Below, in pieces: positions 1 to 7,128 of a stretch of 26,624 nt of DNA. Each line of letters opens with the position of its first letter. Positions within the stretch are counted from its first letter, which is position 1. A program made the position numbers and the translations under genes. Location of the stretch: contig JBBRNI010000010.1 in assembly GCA_038230395.1 (NCBI GenBank), forward strand, positions 1 through 26,624, given 5' to 3'. The notes under the pieces were generated by a model. That model saw only the letters and a program-made list of their open reading frames with translations. It searched no databases and was not told where the DNA came from. The DNA is from JBDSWU01 sp038230395. GTDB lineage: Bacteria; Patescibacteriota; Saccharimonadia; Saccharimonadales; UBA4665.

Positions 1-1
1 C

Positions 2-112
2 TTGGCCGTTGGCCAAGACCGCCTTGACCAGGCGGTCCAGCTGCTAAATACTAGACCTAGGAAACGACTAGACTACCGGACACCAGCAGAAGTCTTTGAG
101 GCAAAGTGGTAG
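2..112 (+). mobile_element. IS30-family transposase, C-terminal end (partial)
   Basis: The frame is open from the left edge and ends with TAG at 110-112. It encodes about 36 residues ending in LNTRPRKRLDYRTPAEVF followed by EAKW. The RPRKRL-Y-TPAEVF signature is the conserved C-terminal end of IS30-family DDE transposases, just after the catalytic glutamate region. The catalytic D, D and E residues would lie left of the window and cannot be checked. The family terminus often ends in a short VAL-type tail; a similar GSVAFGT string occurs here in the next frame (111-128), so a small frameshift near the end is possible but unproven. I could not recognise the right inverted repeat of the element in the following bases. 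Confidence 0.75.
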
Positions 113-452
113 TGTTGCGTTTGGAACTGGAATTCAGCCGAAGCGCGTAGAGGGTAAAGGCAATCTAACGCCCGGCAAGGTCGTTAATCTTATAGATATC
201 TCACCAGCCAATCAAATAATATTTTTAGGCTCTGAAACTACCTGCACGCTTAATCCCAAAAATGTCGCCAAGTATGTAAGCGACATTCCAACGACGTCTC
301 GACGAAATGTCGCTGTACGATCCTTAATTGAACCTGAGGTCGTAGCCCGACTGGGCGATGAAATCGTTGAGGCCTTCGAAGACTATGTTGATTATAGAAT
401 CCAGAATCCTAGCCCATTTAATGACTGCTCTATGCCCGCTGTAGTATGCTAG
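96..452 (+). pseudogene. Orphan reading frame, probably a 5'-truncated gene remnant
   Basis: This frame of up to 118 codons ends at TAG 450-452. Its only possible start is TTG at 96, which lies inside the IS30 transposase end and has no Shine-Dalgarno sequence. No ATG, GTG or TTG codon follows in frame until near the C-terminus. The product is soluble-looking and mixed in composition, with an acidic helix near residues 77-97 (EPEVVARLGDEIVEAFEDYV), and I do not recognise it. The simplest reading is the 3' part of a gene whose beginning was removed when the IS30 element inserted. It could instead be a real short gene, or non-coding sequence that happens to be open. Confidence 0.35.
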
Positions 453-487
453 TAGTAGCAGAAGAATAACTAGATTAAGGAAATAAC

Positions 488-1051
488 TTGACCCCCCCAC
501 AGACAATCAGCGATGCCCAAACTAAGTTCAATCAGGGCGTTGAGCATTTTCAGAATGACCTCAAGAGTTTACGAACAGGTCGGGCCAGCGCTAGCATGCT
601 GGACGGTGTTATGGTTGAAGCTTATGGCGCGATGATGCCGCTCAACCAGGCAGCCACTATCACAACGCCAGAAGCTCAGCTGATCCAGATTTCACCGTTT
701 GACCCATCTAATATACAGGCGATATGTTTAGCTATTCGTAATAATCAGGCGCTTGGCCTCAACCCATCTGATGATGGTCGTGTCGTTCGTGTGCCAGTTC
801 CACCACTTACAGAAGACCGCCGACGCGAGCTTGCCAAGCAAGTTGGTCAGAAGCAAGAAGAGTGTATGGTTCGCTTGCGTGCAGTCCGCCACGAGGCCAT
901 GGACGCTATCGCTAAGGCTAAAAAGGATAAAGAAATTGGCGAAGATGACGCCAAGCGCTCAGAAAAACAGATTGAAGATGCTATGAATACCGCCCGCGCT
1001 GCGGCTGATATGTCTGCTAAGGCCAAAGAAACCGAAATCATGACCCTATAA
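488..1051 (+). CDS. frr: Ribosome recycling factor
   Basis: The 187-residue product matches RRF in length and along its whole sequence: the N-terminal helix, RTGRAS at residues 29-34, the central beta domain around PEAQLIQISPFDPSNI, the RVPVPPLTEDRRRELAKQ segment, and a C-terminal helix. RRF acts with EF-G to split post-termination 70S ribosomes in the cytoplasm. The start must be TTG 488: an in-frame stop lies at 476-478, and an AAGGA ribosome binding site at 477-481 sits 6 nt before TTG. A run of seven C falls in codons 2-4. A weak -10 candidate TATGCT lies at 445-450. The usual partners pyrH and tsf are not in the window; upstream lies IS30-disrupted sequence. Confidence 0.96.
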   Translation: MTPPQTISDAQTKFNQGVEHFQNDLKSLRTGRASASMLDGVMVEAYGAMMPLNQAATITTPEAQLIQISPFDPSNIQAICLAIRNNQALGLNPSDDGRVVRVPVPPLTEDRRRELAKQVGQKQEECMVRLRAVRHEAMDAIAKAKKDKEIGEDDAKRSEKQIEDAMNTARAAADMSAKAKETEIMTL

Positions 1052-1099
1052 CTTCCGCCTCTTTTAAGCTTCAAAACTTAAAATCGTTCTAATGCCAAA

Positions 1100-1573
1100 A
1101 ATCGCATTCCTGTAATAAAAAATTTGTTGGTAGCCTAGTAATTGCCCCCGGCTTGTAGATAGTTGTAGCATCAATATAGACTAGGGCTTAGCGTCAGGCT
1201 GCCAAGCATACTAGTACATCTATAGCGGTTTTCAAAAGTGTATGGTATTTGGCTGAAAGGCTACTTTGCGACAGAGTAATATTATAGCTATTCAGTTAAT
1301 ACACTGAAAAATAATTGAATGGTATTTCAGGGGATCTACTGAAAGGGCTATATCTACTAGGCGACTTAAATAGCGTTTCAGCTTAAAACCTTACACTTTT
1401 GAAACTGCCAATAGTTATTAGCGTGGCTGACGTTCTGGTACTCAACTCCACTTTCTGACTACCTGATCGCCCAATTACTGCTTTAGCTATACACTAGGCC
1501 AACTTTGAAAACTTCTGAAGTTAGCAGACTACGCCAGACCCCCCCAGGAGTGTTGCATTACAGGAATGCGATT
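1100..1573 (+). repeat. Dispersed inverted-repeat element, copy A (complete, 474 bp)
   Basis: The left terminus AATCGCATTCCTGTAAT (1100-1116) and the right terminus ATTACAGGAATGCGATT (1557-1573) are a perfect 17-bp inverted repeat. Copies B (14798-15220) and C (from 26476) share the termini and the core. CCA lies just outside the left end in all three copies (with 1-2 bases between it and the terminus), and AA follows the right end in both complete copies. No clear target-site duplication is visible. Between terminus and core, the arms are less conserved; in copy A they still pair in part (CGTCAG near 1192-1200 against CTGACG near 1427-1432). There is no reading frame for a transposase, so if mobile it is non-autonomous. 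Confidence 0.85.
1226..1409 (+). ncRNA. Structured core of element A (candidate RNA)
   Basis: Nested inverted repeats are visible. P1: 1230-1242 (TTTCAAAAGTGTA) with 1392-1404, 13 bp perfect. P2: 1252-1258 (GCTGAAA) with 1376-1382, 7 bp. P3: 1262-1267 with 1273-1278, 6 bp including one G-U. P4: 1291-1296 (TTCAGT) with 1303-1308, 6-nt loop. P5: 1325-1330 (TTTCAG) with 1339-1344, 8-nt loop. Copy B has the same architecture and the same P1-to-P1 length of 175 bp. P1, P2 and P5 are conserved in both. Transcription is not shown; a DNA-level function such as a cruciform or transposition end is also possible. The sense strand is inferred from the neighbouring genes and from the G-U pair in copy B. 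Confidence 0.5.
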
Positions 1574-1602
1574 AAAAGTCATCAGCCAAGGCTCAGGTAA
1601 TC

Positions 1603-1611
1603 TGCTAAAAT
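1603..1611 (+). promoter_or_regulatory. rseP promoter, extended -10
   Basis: TGC followed by TAAAAT (1606-1611) forms an extended -10. It ends 7 nt before the rseP ATG, so transcription would begin at or next to the start codon. No convincing -35 is seen. The right end of element A lies 30 bp upstream of the -10. Confidence 0.5.
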
Positions 1612-1618
1612 AGTAGTA

Positions 1619-2785
1619 ATGTCAGTTATTTTGTTACTAGTTGGGCTGTTACTATTTATTAGTCTTGTGGTCGTTCATGAGTGGGGGCACTTTATTATGG
1701 CCCGACGCGGCGGCGTGGAAGTTGAAGAATTTGGTATATTTTTCCCGCCCCGCCTCTATAAGCGCCGTATGAAAGGTGGCTGGGACTTTACGATCAATCT
1801 GATCCCGCTTGGTGGCTTTGTGAAGTTAAAAGGTGAGCACGACAGTGATACCGCCAAAGGCAGTTTTGGAGCGGCCTCACTCAGCCGTAAGGTCAAAATC
1901 ATGGTTGCTGGCGTTGTTATGAACCTAATTACGGCGCTCGTGCTGTTTACGATTGTGGCGCTTATCGGCATGCCAAAGCTGATTGATAATCAATTCACCA
2001 TCAAAAGTGACACCAAGGTGGTGTCGCAACAGGTGCTTGTGACATACATCGAACCAGGTTCGCCGGCTTCCAAGATTGGCCTTAAAGCTGACGATCAACT
2101 AGAGAGCTTACAGCTACCAGGCTATAGCCCAGTCGCTGTCACAACCTCCAAAAATCTACCCAGTATTACTAAGCAGTTTGCTGGCAAAACAGCCACATTG
2201 ACCTACCAGCGCCAAGGCCGTATGCAGCAAGCCCACGTCACATTGCTGAGTAAAAAGGCTGTTGAAGCTAGCCAAAAAACCAACAACCCACGCGGTTACT
2301 TAGGCATTGGGCCAAAGGACTTTACACTCAGGCGATCAACTTGGTCAGCACCTGTGGTAGCGGTAGGGCTCAGCGCCCAATTAACGGTTCTGACTTTTCA
2401 GGGTCTAGGGCATGCTTTCGCCGGACTAGGCAGTATCTTTGCTGGTGCGGCTACGGGCAATACCGTGGCACGGCAACATGGTCAGACTGAGTCAAGCCAG
2501 TTGTCCGGGCCGATTGGCATATATTTCATTCTCAAGCTTGCTAGCTTGCTTGGTTACAAGTTCATGTTGATGATTATCGCCTACATTTCTCTGACGCTAG
2601 CAATCATGAACATTCTACCAATTCCAGCGCTTGATGGTGGACGATTATGGATCACGCTAGTTGCCCGGGCACTCAAGCGTCCGCTCAGTGCCAAGCGCGA
2701 AGAGCTGGTCAATATGATCGGTTTTATGGTGCTTATTACGCTCGTCATTACTATCAGTATTGTTGATGCCAAACGCTTCTTCTGA
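1619..2785 (+). CDS. rseP: Site-2 protease, RseP/RIP family zinc metalloprotease (M50)
   Basis: This 388-residue membrane protease cleaves membrane-anchored substrates within the bilayer. The zinc site HEWGH is at residues 20-24 in the first membrane segment. One PDZ domain occupies about residues 135-210 (YIEPGSPASKIGLKADDQL). The third zinc ligand lies in the LDGG motif at 338-341 (Asp339), inside a C-terminal membrane segment. A single PDZ domain is shorter than E. coli RseP and closer to Gram-positive RasP-type proteins. The start ATG lies 7 nt after a -10 and has no Shine-Dalgarno sequence. The 3' end overlaps the next membrane protease gene by 20 bp, so the two are probably co-expressed. 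No anti-sigma factor is in the window, so the substrate is unknown. Confidence 0.93.
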   Translation: MSVILLLVGLLLFISLVVVHEWGHFIMARRGGVEVEEFGIFFPPRLYKRRMKGGWDFTINLIPLGGFVKLKGEHDSDTAKGSFGAASLSRKVKIMVAGVVMNLITALVLFTIVALIGMPKLIDNQFTIKSDTKVVSQQVLVTYIEPGSPASKIGLKADDQLESLQLPGYSPVAVTTSKNLPSITKQFAGKTATLTYQRQGRMQQAHVTLLSKKAVEASQKTNNPRGYLGIGPKDFTLRRSTWSAPVVAVGLSAQLTVLTFQGLGHAFAGLGSIFAGAATGNTVARQHGQTESSQLSGPIGIYFILKLASLLGYKFMLMIIAYISLTLAIMNILPIPALDGGRLWITLVARALKRPLSAKREELVNMIGFMVLITLVITISIVDAKRFF

Positions 2786-3575
2786 GCCTACATCGGACCT
2801 GGCCAGGCCAACCTTAGCTGCCAATTCCACGAATATAAAAGTTCCCTGGAATCCAATTCTTGGCGTGATTTTTATAGTTGTGGTGTTTTTTGGGGCGCAA
2901 TTACTGAGCGGCATTGTGCTGTCGCTGTATCCGTTACTTCGTCACTTTACGAGCGCTCAAGCCAGTGCATGGCTGAGTAAATCCGTTGCCGTGCAGTTTA
3001 TCTACATTTTGCTGGCCGAAGTTTTAACAGTTGGCTTTATATATCTATTTTTACGATTTTACAAACAGGGTCTGGCTTACATTGGTCTCAAAAAACCTCG
3101 CTTCCGCGACCCATTGTACGGACTGCTAGCAATCCCTGTCTACTACATTTTATTTGGCGTATTGGTCTACATTGTGACGCAATTTTTCCCGAGCCTCAAC
3201 GTCAGTCAAAAGCAAGAACTTGGATTTGATAATGTCGCCGGCCAAAGCCAGCTAATATACACCTTTTTAAGCCTGGTAATTTTACCACCTCTCGCCGAGG
3301 AGATTTTGTTTCGCGGCTTTCTTTACAAGACACTGCGCAGCGGCCTCGGTATTCCAGCTGCCGCTCTTATTACCTCAATACTGTTCGGGGCAGGGCACCT
3401 AGCAGAGGGCGGTACCAATGGACCACTATACATCGGGGCTTTACAGACCTTTGTACTAAGCCTGGTGCTGGTTTATTTGCGCCAGAAGACACACAGCTTA
3501 TGGGCCGGCATTACGCTGCACGCCAGCAATAATTTTATAGCCTTCCTGTATCTCTTCGTTTTGCATAGCCACTAG
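2766..3575 (+). CDS. CPBP-family intramembrane glutamic protease (CAAX/Abi type)
   Basis: This is a multi-pass membrane protein of 269 residues from ATG 2766. Family motif 1, EEILFRG, starts at residue 178; motif 2 is the GHL containing His211; motif 3 is HASNN from His252. These are the catalytic and binding residues of CPBP/Rce1-like proteases. An earlier in-frame TTG at 2760 is possible, but ATG 2766 is the likelier start. The gene overlaps the end of rseP in another frame, which suggests translational coupling and a joint role in membrane protein turnover or processing. The substrate cannot be told from sequence; in other bacteria the family includes bacteriocin-immunity and signal-processing enzymes. 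Confidence 0.88.
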   Translation: MPNASSEPTSDLARPTLAANSTNIKVPWNPILGVIFIVVVFFGAQLLSGIVLSLYPLLRHFTSAQASAWLSKSVAVQFIYILLAEVLTVGFIYLFLRFYKQGLAYIGLKKPRFRDPLYGLLAIPVYYILFGVLVYIVTQFFPSLNVSQKQELGFDNVAGQSQLIYTFLSLVILPPLAEEILFRGFLYKTLRSGLGIPAAALITSILFGAGHLAEGGTNGPLYIGALQTFVLSLVLVYLRQKTHSLWAGITLHASNNFIAFLYLFVLHSH

Positions 3576-3584
3576 TGCTACAAT
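3576..3584 (+). promoter_or_regulatory. proS promoter, extended -10
   Basis: TGC plus TACAAT (3579-3584) lies directly after the CPBP protease stop codon. A start near 3591 would give a leader of about 21 nt that still carries the GAGGAAA ribosome binding site at 3601-3607. Confidence 0.45.
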
Positions 3585-3611
3585 GACAACTGAAATTACA
3601 GAGGAAAACCC

Positions 3612-4871
3612 ATGCGTTCATCACAATTGTTTACCCGAACTAGCAAAACCACACCTGCTGACGAGGAGGCTCGCAACGCCCAGCTGCTCATCCAAGCAGG
3701 CTTCATTCACAAAGAAATGGCCGGCGTCTATGCCTACTTGCCGCTTGGCAAGCGGGTGCTGGATAACATTGCTCAAATCGTCCGTGAGGAAATGAACGCC
3801 ATCGGTAGCCAAGAGATTCAGATGACCACATTGCAGCCCCGAGATATCTGGGAAAAGACCAACCGTTGGGACGACGCTGTAATCGACAATTGGTTTAAAA
3901 CCAAGCTTAAGAATGGTACCGAGCTTGGTGTTGGCCTAACGCACGAAGAGCCCATTGTAGATGCCCTTAGAGACTTCGTGAGCTCATACAAAGATTTACC
4001 AGTGTCTGTTTATCAGATTGGCCCGAAGTTTCGTAATGAGCTACGCGCTAAGAGTGGGCTACTGCGTGGCCGCGAATTTACTATGAAGGATATGTACACT
4101 TTTGCTCGCACTCAGGCAGAGCACGACGAATTTTACGAGCAGGCAGCCGCCGCCTACACTCGGGTTTACGAACGACTTGGCCTCGGTGATGTTACGTATC
4201 GTACCTATGCCGACGGTGGCTACTTTACCGACAAATTTAGCGACGAATACCAGACTGTCAGCCCAATTGGTGAGGACACTATTTACGTTCATGAAGGCAA
4301 GAAGATTGCCGTTAACCAAGAGGTTTATACCGACGAAAACCTGGCCAAAATGGGCCTCAACAAGGCCGAGTTGGTTGAAATGAAGGGTGTCGAAGTTGGC
4401 AATATCTTCCCATTAGAGAGCAAGTACAGCGACGCTTTGGATATGTACTATACTGACGAGAACGGCCAGCAGCAGTCCATCATTATGGGCTGTTATGGCA
4501 TCGGTGTCAGTCGCTTGATGGGAATGATAGCTGAGCATTTTGCCGACGCACGTGGTTTGGTTTGGCCTGCTTCAATTGCCCCAGCCCAAGTCTACCTAGC
4601 GCGTCTGGGTGAGGCCGAGTCGGTAGTTAGTCAGGCCGACGAATTGTACGAAACATTGATAGGCAAAGGCGTGGAAGTGTTGTATGACGACCGCGATATG
4701 CGGCCTGGCCAGAAGTTTGCCGACGCCGATTTGCTGGGTTTACCGTGGCGAGTAGTCATCAGCGACAAGACCGTAGCAGCCGGTACGTACGAAGTAAAAT
4801 CTCGAACTGCGGCCGACGTGCAACAATTGTCACATACAGAACTCATTAAAACGCTAGGTGTTTCAGGGTAG
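3612..4871 (+). CDS. proS: Prolyl-tRNA synthetase, bacterial type without the INS editing domain
   Basis: This 419-residue class II synthetase charges tRNA-Pro. Motif 2 lies around PKFRNELRAKSGLLRGREFT, motif 3 around GCYGIGVSRLMG, and the C-terminal anticodon-binding domain contains YDDRDMRPGQKFADADLLG. The typical bacterial enzyme is about 570 residues because an editing domain (INS) sits between motifs 2 and 3. Here the conserved flanks EDTIYVHEGKKIAV and KGVEVGNIF are only about 20-25 residues apart, so INS is absent. The start ATG has a GAGGAAA ribosome binding site at 3601-3607. Short ProRS forms are known in other lineages, for example some alphaproteobacteria, so this is likely an intact enzyme rather than a deletion mutant. 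Confidence 0.95.
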   Translation: MRSSQLFTRTSKTTPADEEARNAQLLIQAGFIHKEMAGVYAYLPLGKRVLDNIAQIVREEMNAIGSQEIQMTTLQPRDIWEKTNRWDDAVIDNWFKTKLKNGTELGVGLTHEEPIVDALRDFVSSYKDLPVSVYQIGPKFRNELRAKSGLLRGREFTMKDMYTFARTQAEHDEFYEQAAAAYTRVYERLGLGDVTYRTYADGGYFTDKFSDEYQTVSPIGEDTIYVHEGKKIAVNQEVYTDENLAKMGLNKAELVEMKGVEVGNIFPLESKYSDALDMYYTDENGQQQSIIMGCYGIGVSRLMGMIAEHFADARGLVWPASIAPAQVYLARLGEAESVVSQADELYETLIGKGVEVLYDDRDMRPGQKFADADLLGLPWRVVISDKTVAAGTYEVKSRTAADVQQLSHTELIKTLGVSG

Positions 4872-4873
4872 CC

Positions 4874-4893
4874 GTTGCTATAATAATCGCAAC
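4874..4893 (+). promoter_or_regulatory. greA promoter with a dyad around the -10
   Basis: TGC plus TATAAT (4879-4884) is a strong extended -10 just after proS. It sits in the loop of a short inverted repeat, GTTGC 4874-4878 with GCAAC 4889-4893. The start site would be near 4891, giving a leader of about 60 nt. Confidence 0.5.
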
Positions 4894-4952
4894 TTCGATA
4901 CATCCATATTGGTAACAGAACTTTCAACAGAGCGAAGAGGGAGAACATAGCT

Positions 4953-5408
4953 ATGAGAAAACTATTTAGACTGACACAAGCAGGGGTTGACGAGTTGAAG
5001 GCCGAGCGTGAAGCGCTCATTGGCCGCCGCCCCGAAATTGCTGATTCTATTAGGACGGCCCGCGAACTTGGTGATTTGTCAGAGAACGCCGAATACCAAG
5101 CAGCCCGCGCCGATCAAGAGCGTAACGACAACCGCGTTTCCGAGATCGACACTATCTTGAACAACCTAGAAGTTATCAAGAAGTCGACTGGCAGTAAGGT
5201 TCAGCTTGGCTCCGTAGTTACGCTCAAAGGCGCCAAGAATTCCAAAGAGTTCCAAGTAGTTGGTACCGTCGAAGCAGACCCACTGAATGGCAAAATTTCT
5301 GATGAATCGCCAATTGGTCAAGCTCTTATTGGCAAAAAGGTTGGTGAAGAAGTTGAGATCAAGACACCTGCCGAAACTACGACTTACACCGTCGCCGCAA
5401 TAGCCTAA
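4953..5408 (+). CDS. greA: Transcript cleavage factor GreA
   Basis: At 151 residues this is slightly shorter than the usual 158. The N-terminal coiled-coil hairpin carries the tip motif GDLSENAEY with acidic Asp41 and Glu44 at the canonical positions that hold the catalytic Mg in the RNA polymerase secondary channel. The C-terminal FKBP-like domain follows (VVTLKGAKNSKEFQVVGT, then the DESPIGQALIGKKVGEEVEI segment typical of the family). It rescues backtracked elongation complexes. A GAGGGAG ribosome binding site lies upstream of the ATG, and the gene has its own strong promoter. Confidence 0.96.
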   Translation: MRKLFRLTQAGVDELKAEREALIGRRPEIADSIRTARELGDLSENAEYQAARADQERNDNRVSEIDTILNNLEVIKKSTGSKVQLGSVVTLKGAKNSKEFQVVGTVEADPLNGKISDESPIGQALIGKKVGEEVEIKTPAETTTYTVAAIA

Positions 5409-5421
5409 GCATGACGCAGCA

Positions 5422-5478
5422 GATACCCGCTCGCTATCATTATTGACGCGCTTGCCGCTGGCTGGTAGGCGGGTTATC
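5422..5478 (+). other. Long-loop inverted repeat after greA
   Basis: GATACCCGC (5422-5430) pairs with GCGGGTTATC (5469-5478) with one bulged base and a 38-nt loop. It lies just after the greA stop. No U-tract follows on the + strand (an A-run does), so it is not a canonical terminator. Function unknown. Confidence 0.35.
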
Positions 5479-5501
5479 TATCAAAAAAACTCCGGTCTAT
5501 A

Positions 5502-5531
5502 CCAAAGAGTACACTATAGTGTACTCTTTGG
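5502..5531 (+). promoter_or_regulatory. Perfect 30-bp palindrome upstream of lysS-lysA (candidate operator)
   Basis: The half-site CCAAAGAGTACACTA (5502-5516) is followed at once by its exact reverse complement (5517-5531) with no loop. Flanking GGTCTATA and CGTATACC extend the symmetry imperfectly. It lies 47 bp before the lysS -10. Such loop-free symmetry suits a dimeric DNA-binding protein better than an RNA hairpin. The protein is unknown. Confidence 0.55.
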
Positions 5532-5578
5532 CGTATACCCCCCCTGCAAGGTAACTGGCATACTCCTGCTAACTTCGG

Positions 5579-5584
5579 TATACT
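5579..5584 (+). promoter_or_regulatory. lysS -10 element
   Basis: TATACT ends 8 nt before the lysS ATG; no Shine-Dalgarno sequence precedes the start. This implies a leaderless or nearly leaderless mRNA for lysS-lysA. Confidence 0.5.
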
Positions 5585-5592
5585 AGGCTGAT

Positions 5593-7125
5593 ATGCAGTG
5601 GTTAAACCAAATTGCCGATGACCTTATAGCCCGCTACCCCGACGGTGAAATTCTGATTGAATCCGGCGGCTCGCCTTCAGGCACGCACCACATAGGCCAC
5701 ATGCGGGAGTTCGCGACAGCTGATGCCATTATGTTGGAGCTTCGTCGTCGTGGTCGCCAGGCGAGCCACATCTATTTTGCTGATGATCTAGATGCTTTCC
5801 GCAAAGTGCCAATCGATCTCCCGGAAAATTATTCACAGTACTTGGGTATGCCGCTGTGTGATATTCCATCACCTGACGGCGCAACAGGCAAGTCATACGC
5901 CGATTATTTCTTGTCACAGCTGGAGCGGGCAACGGCCTCACTGGGTATCGAGGTAGAGTTTGTTCGGTCGCATGCCAAATATCGAAGCGGCTACTTTGTG
6001 CCAGCTATCGAGCGTAGCCTCGAGCGTATTCCGCAGGCGCGTCACGCATTGGAGACGATTTCTGGTCGTAGCCTTGACGAACATTGGACACCAATCCAGA
6101 TTTTAGAGAGTGGTCGCCTCAAGAACCGGCAGTTTGTATCGCTCGATAAAGAAGCTAAAACGGTAACCTACCTCAACGTTGAAGGTACTGAAGCCACAGC
6201 TCGCTATGACATTGGTGAAGTTAAGTTGGACTGGCGTCTTGACTGGCCGGGTCGCTGGTGGTTGCTTGGCGTCAATTGCGAGCCATCAGGACGTGATCAC
6301 ATGACCAAAGGCAGCTCCTATGACACTGGAATCCAGATCATGAAAGACGTTTACGAGGCCGAGGCCCCATACGCAGTGTCGTATGACTTTATTAATATGG
6401 TTGGAGATACTAAAAAGATGAGTGCCAGCAAGGGAACCGGCTTAGATGCTGAAGAGGGCTCCACCATCATGCCCCCAGAAGTTATCCGCTACTTTATTTT
6501 ACGAGCCGCACCACTAAAACGCCTATATTTTGACCCTGTTACGGGTGTTGTTCAACTGATGGACGAATTTGCTGCTTTTGCCGCCAAAACTGATCGCACA
6601 GAATCCGAAGAACAACTTTTGTACATTTCTACCCGTGGTATCGAGCAAAAAACTGTTAGTCGAGTCCCTTTCTCATTACTGGTCGCCAGTTACCAAGCAG
6701 CACTGAAAGATGTTGAGCTGACGCTGGCCATCGTTGGCCGATCAGAATACGCCGAAGTCGCTGCTGCTGACGCTGATATTATCCGGGCTGAACTTGTGTT
6801 TATTGATGCTTGGCTGACCAAACGGGCGCCAGAAGATGTTAAATTTGAACTAAGCGAATCGTGTACGCCCGATGACTTTACCGACACCCAGAAGCAATTC
6901 ATGGCGACTCTAGCTGATACAATCGCCAATGCTCCGGATGATGCCGACGGCTCATGGTTTCACAATGCCATTTACGAGCTGCGCGATGACAGTACGCCCC
7001 CAAAGGAGCTATTTACGACGCTTTATAAAGCAACTATAGGCAAAACCTCCGGTCCACGGGCTGGTTGGTTCTTGAGTATTTTACCAAGGGAATGGTTGAT
7101 TAAGCGCTTGCGCCTGGAAGCCTAA
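5593..7125 (+). CDS. lysS: Lysyl-tRNA synthetase, class I
   Basis: This 510-residue enzyme is a class I LysRS, the archaeal-type form unrelated to the class II enzyme of E. coli. The Rossmann catalytic domain has SGGSPSGTHHIGHMREF with HIGH at residues 33-36, then FADDLDAFRKVP, and the KMSAS signature at 275-279 (KKMSASKGTG). A C-terminal helical anticodon-binding region follows. Class I LysRS occurs in archaea, spirochaetes, some alphaproteobacteria and several CPR lineages, so it supports the taxonomic inference. The ATG start follows a -10 closely with no ribosome binding site. lysA begins only 3 nt after the stop. A 30-bp palindrome lies upstream and may control both genes. In the literature this class is often named lysK. 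Confidence 0.93.
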   Translation: MQWLNQIADDLIARYPDGEILIESGGSPSGTHHIGHMREFATADAIMLELRRRGRQASHIYFADDLDAFRKVPIDLPENYSQYLGMPLCDIPSPDGATGKSYADYFLSQLERATASLGIEVEFVRSHAKYRSGYFVPAIERSLERIPQARHALETISGRSLDEHWTPIQILESGRLKNRQFVSLDKEAKTVTYLNVEGTEATARYDIGEVKLDWRLDWPGRWWLLGVNCEPSGRDHMTKGSSYDTGIQIMKDVYEAEAPYAVSYDFINMVGDTKKMSASKGTGLDAEEGSTIMPPEVIRYFILRAAPLKRLYFDPVTGVVQLMDEFAAFAAKTDRTESEEQLLYISTRGIEQKTVSRVPFSLLVASYQAALKDVELTLAIVGRSEYAEVAAADADIIRAELVFIDAWLTKRAPEDVKFELSESCTPDDFTDTQKQFMATLADTIANAPDDADGSWFHNAIYELRDDSTPPKELFTTLYKATIGKTSGPRAGWFLSILPREWLIKRLRLEA

Positions 7126-7128
7126 GCG

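Larger units (their letters stand above)
1052..1618 (+). other. Gene-free region holding repeat element A
   Basis: This stretch of 567 bases has no credible gene on either strand. It contains an AT-rich dyad just after frr (TTTTAAG 1062-1068 with CTTAAAA 1077-1083, no U-tract), then the complete inverted-repeat element A at 1100-1573, and finally the rseP promoter at 1603-1611. Confidence 0.9.

Noticed and set aside
1062..1083. AT-rich dyad after frr as a terminator
   Set aside because: The 7-bp stem is weak and almost only A-T, and no U-tract follows.
1226..1409. Element core as a hammerhead ribozyme
   Set aside because: CTGA and GAAA strings occur, but no complete CUGANGA core with correctly placed helices was found.
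2760..2765. Upstream TTG as the start of the CPBP protease
   Set aside because: ATG at 2766 is two codons later and a better initiator; no ribosome binding site favours TTG.
5422..5478. Hairpin after greA as a rho-independent terminator
   Set aside because: The loop is 38 nt and the bases after the stem are A-rich rather than a U-tract.
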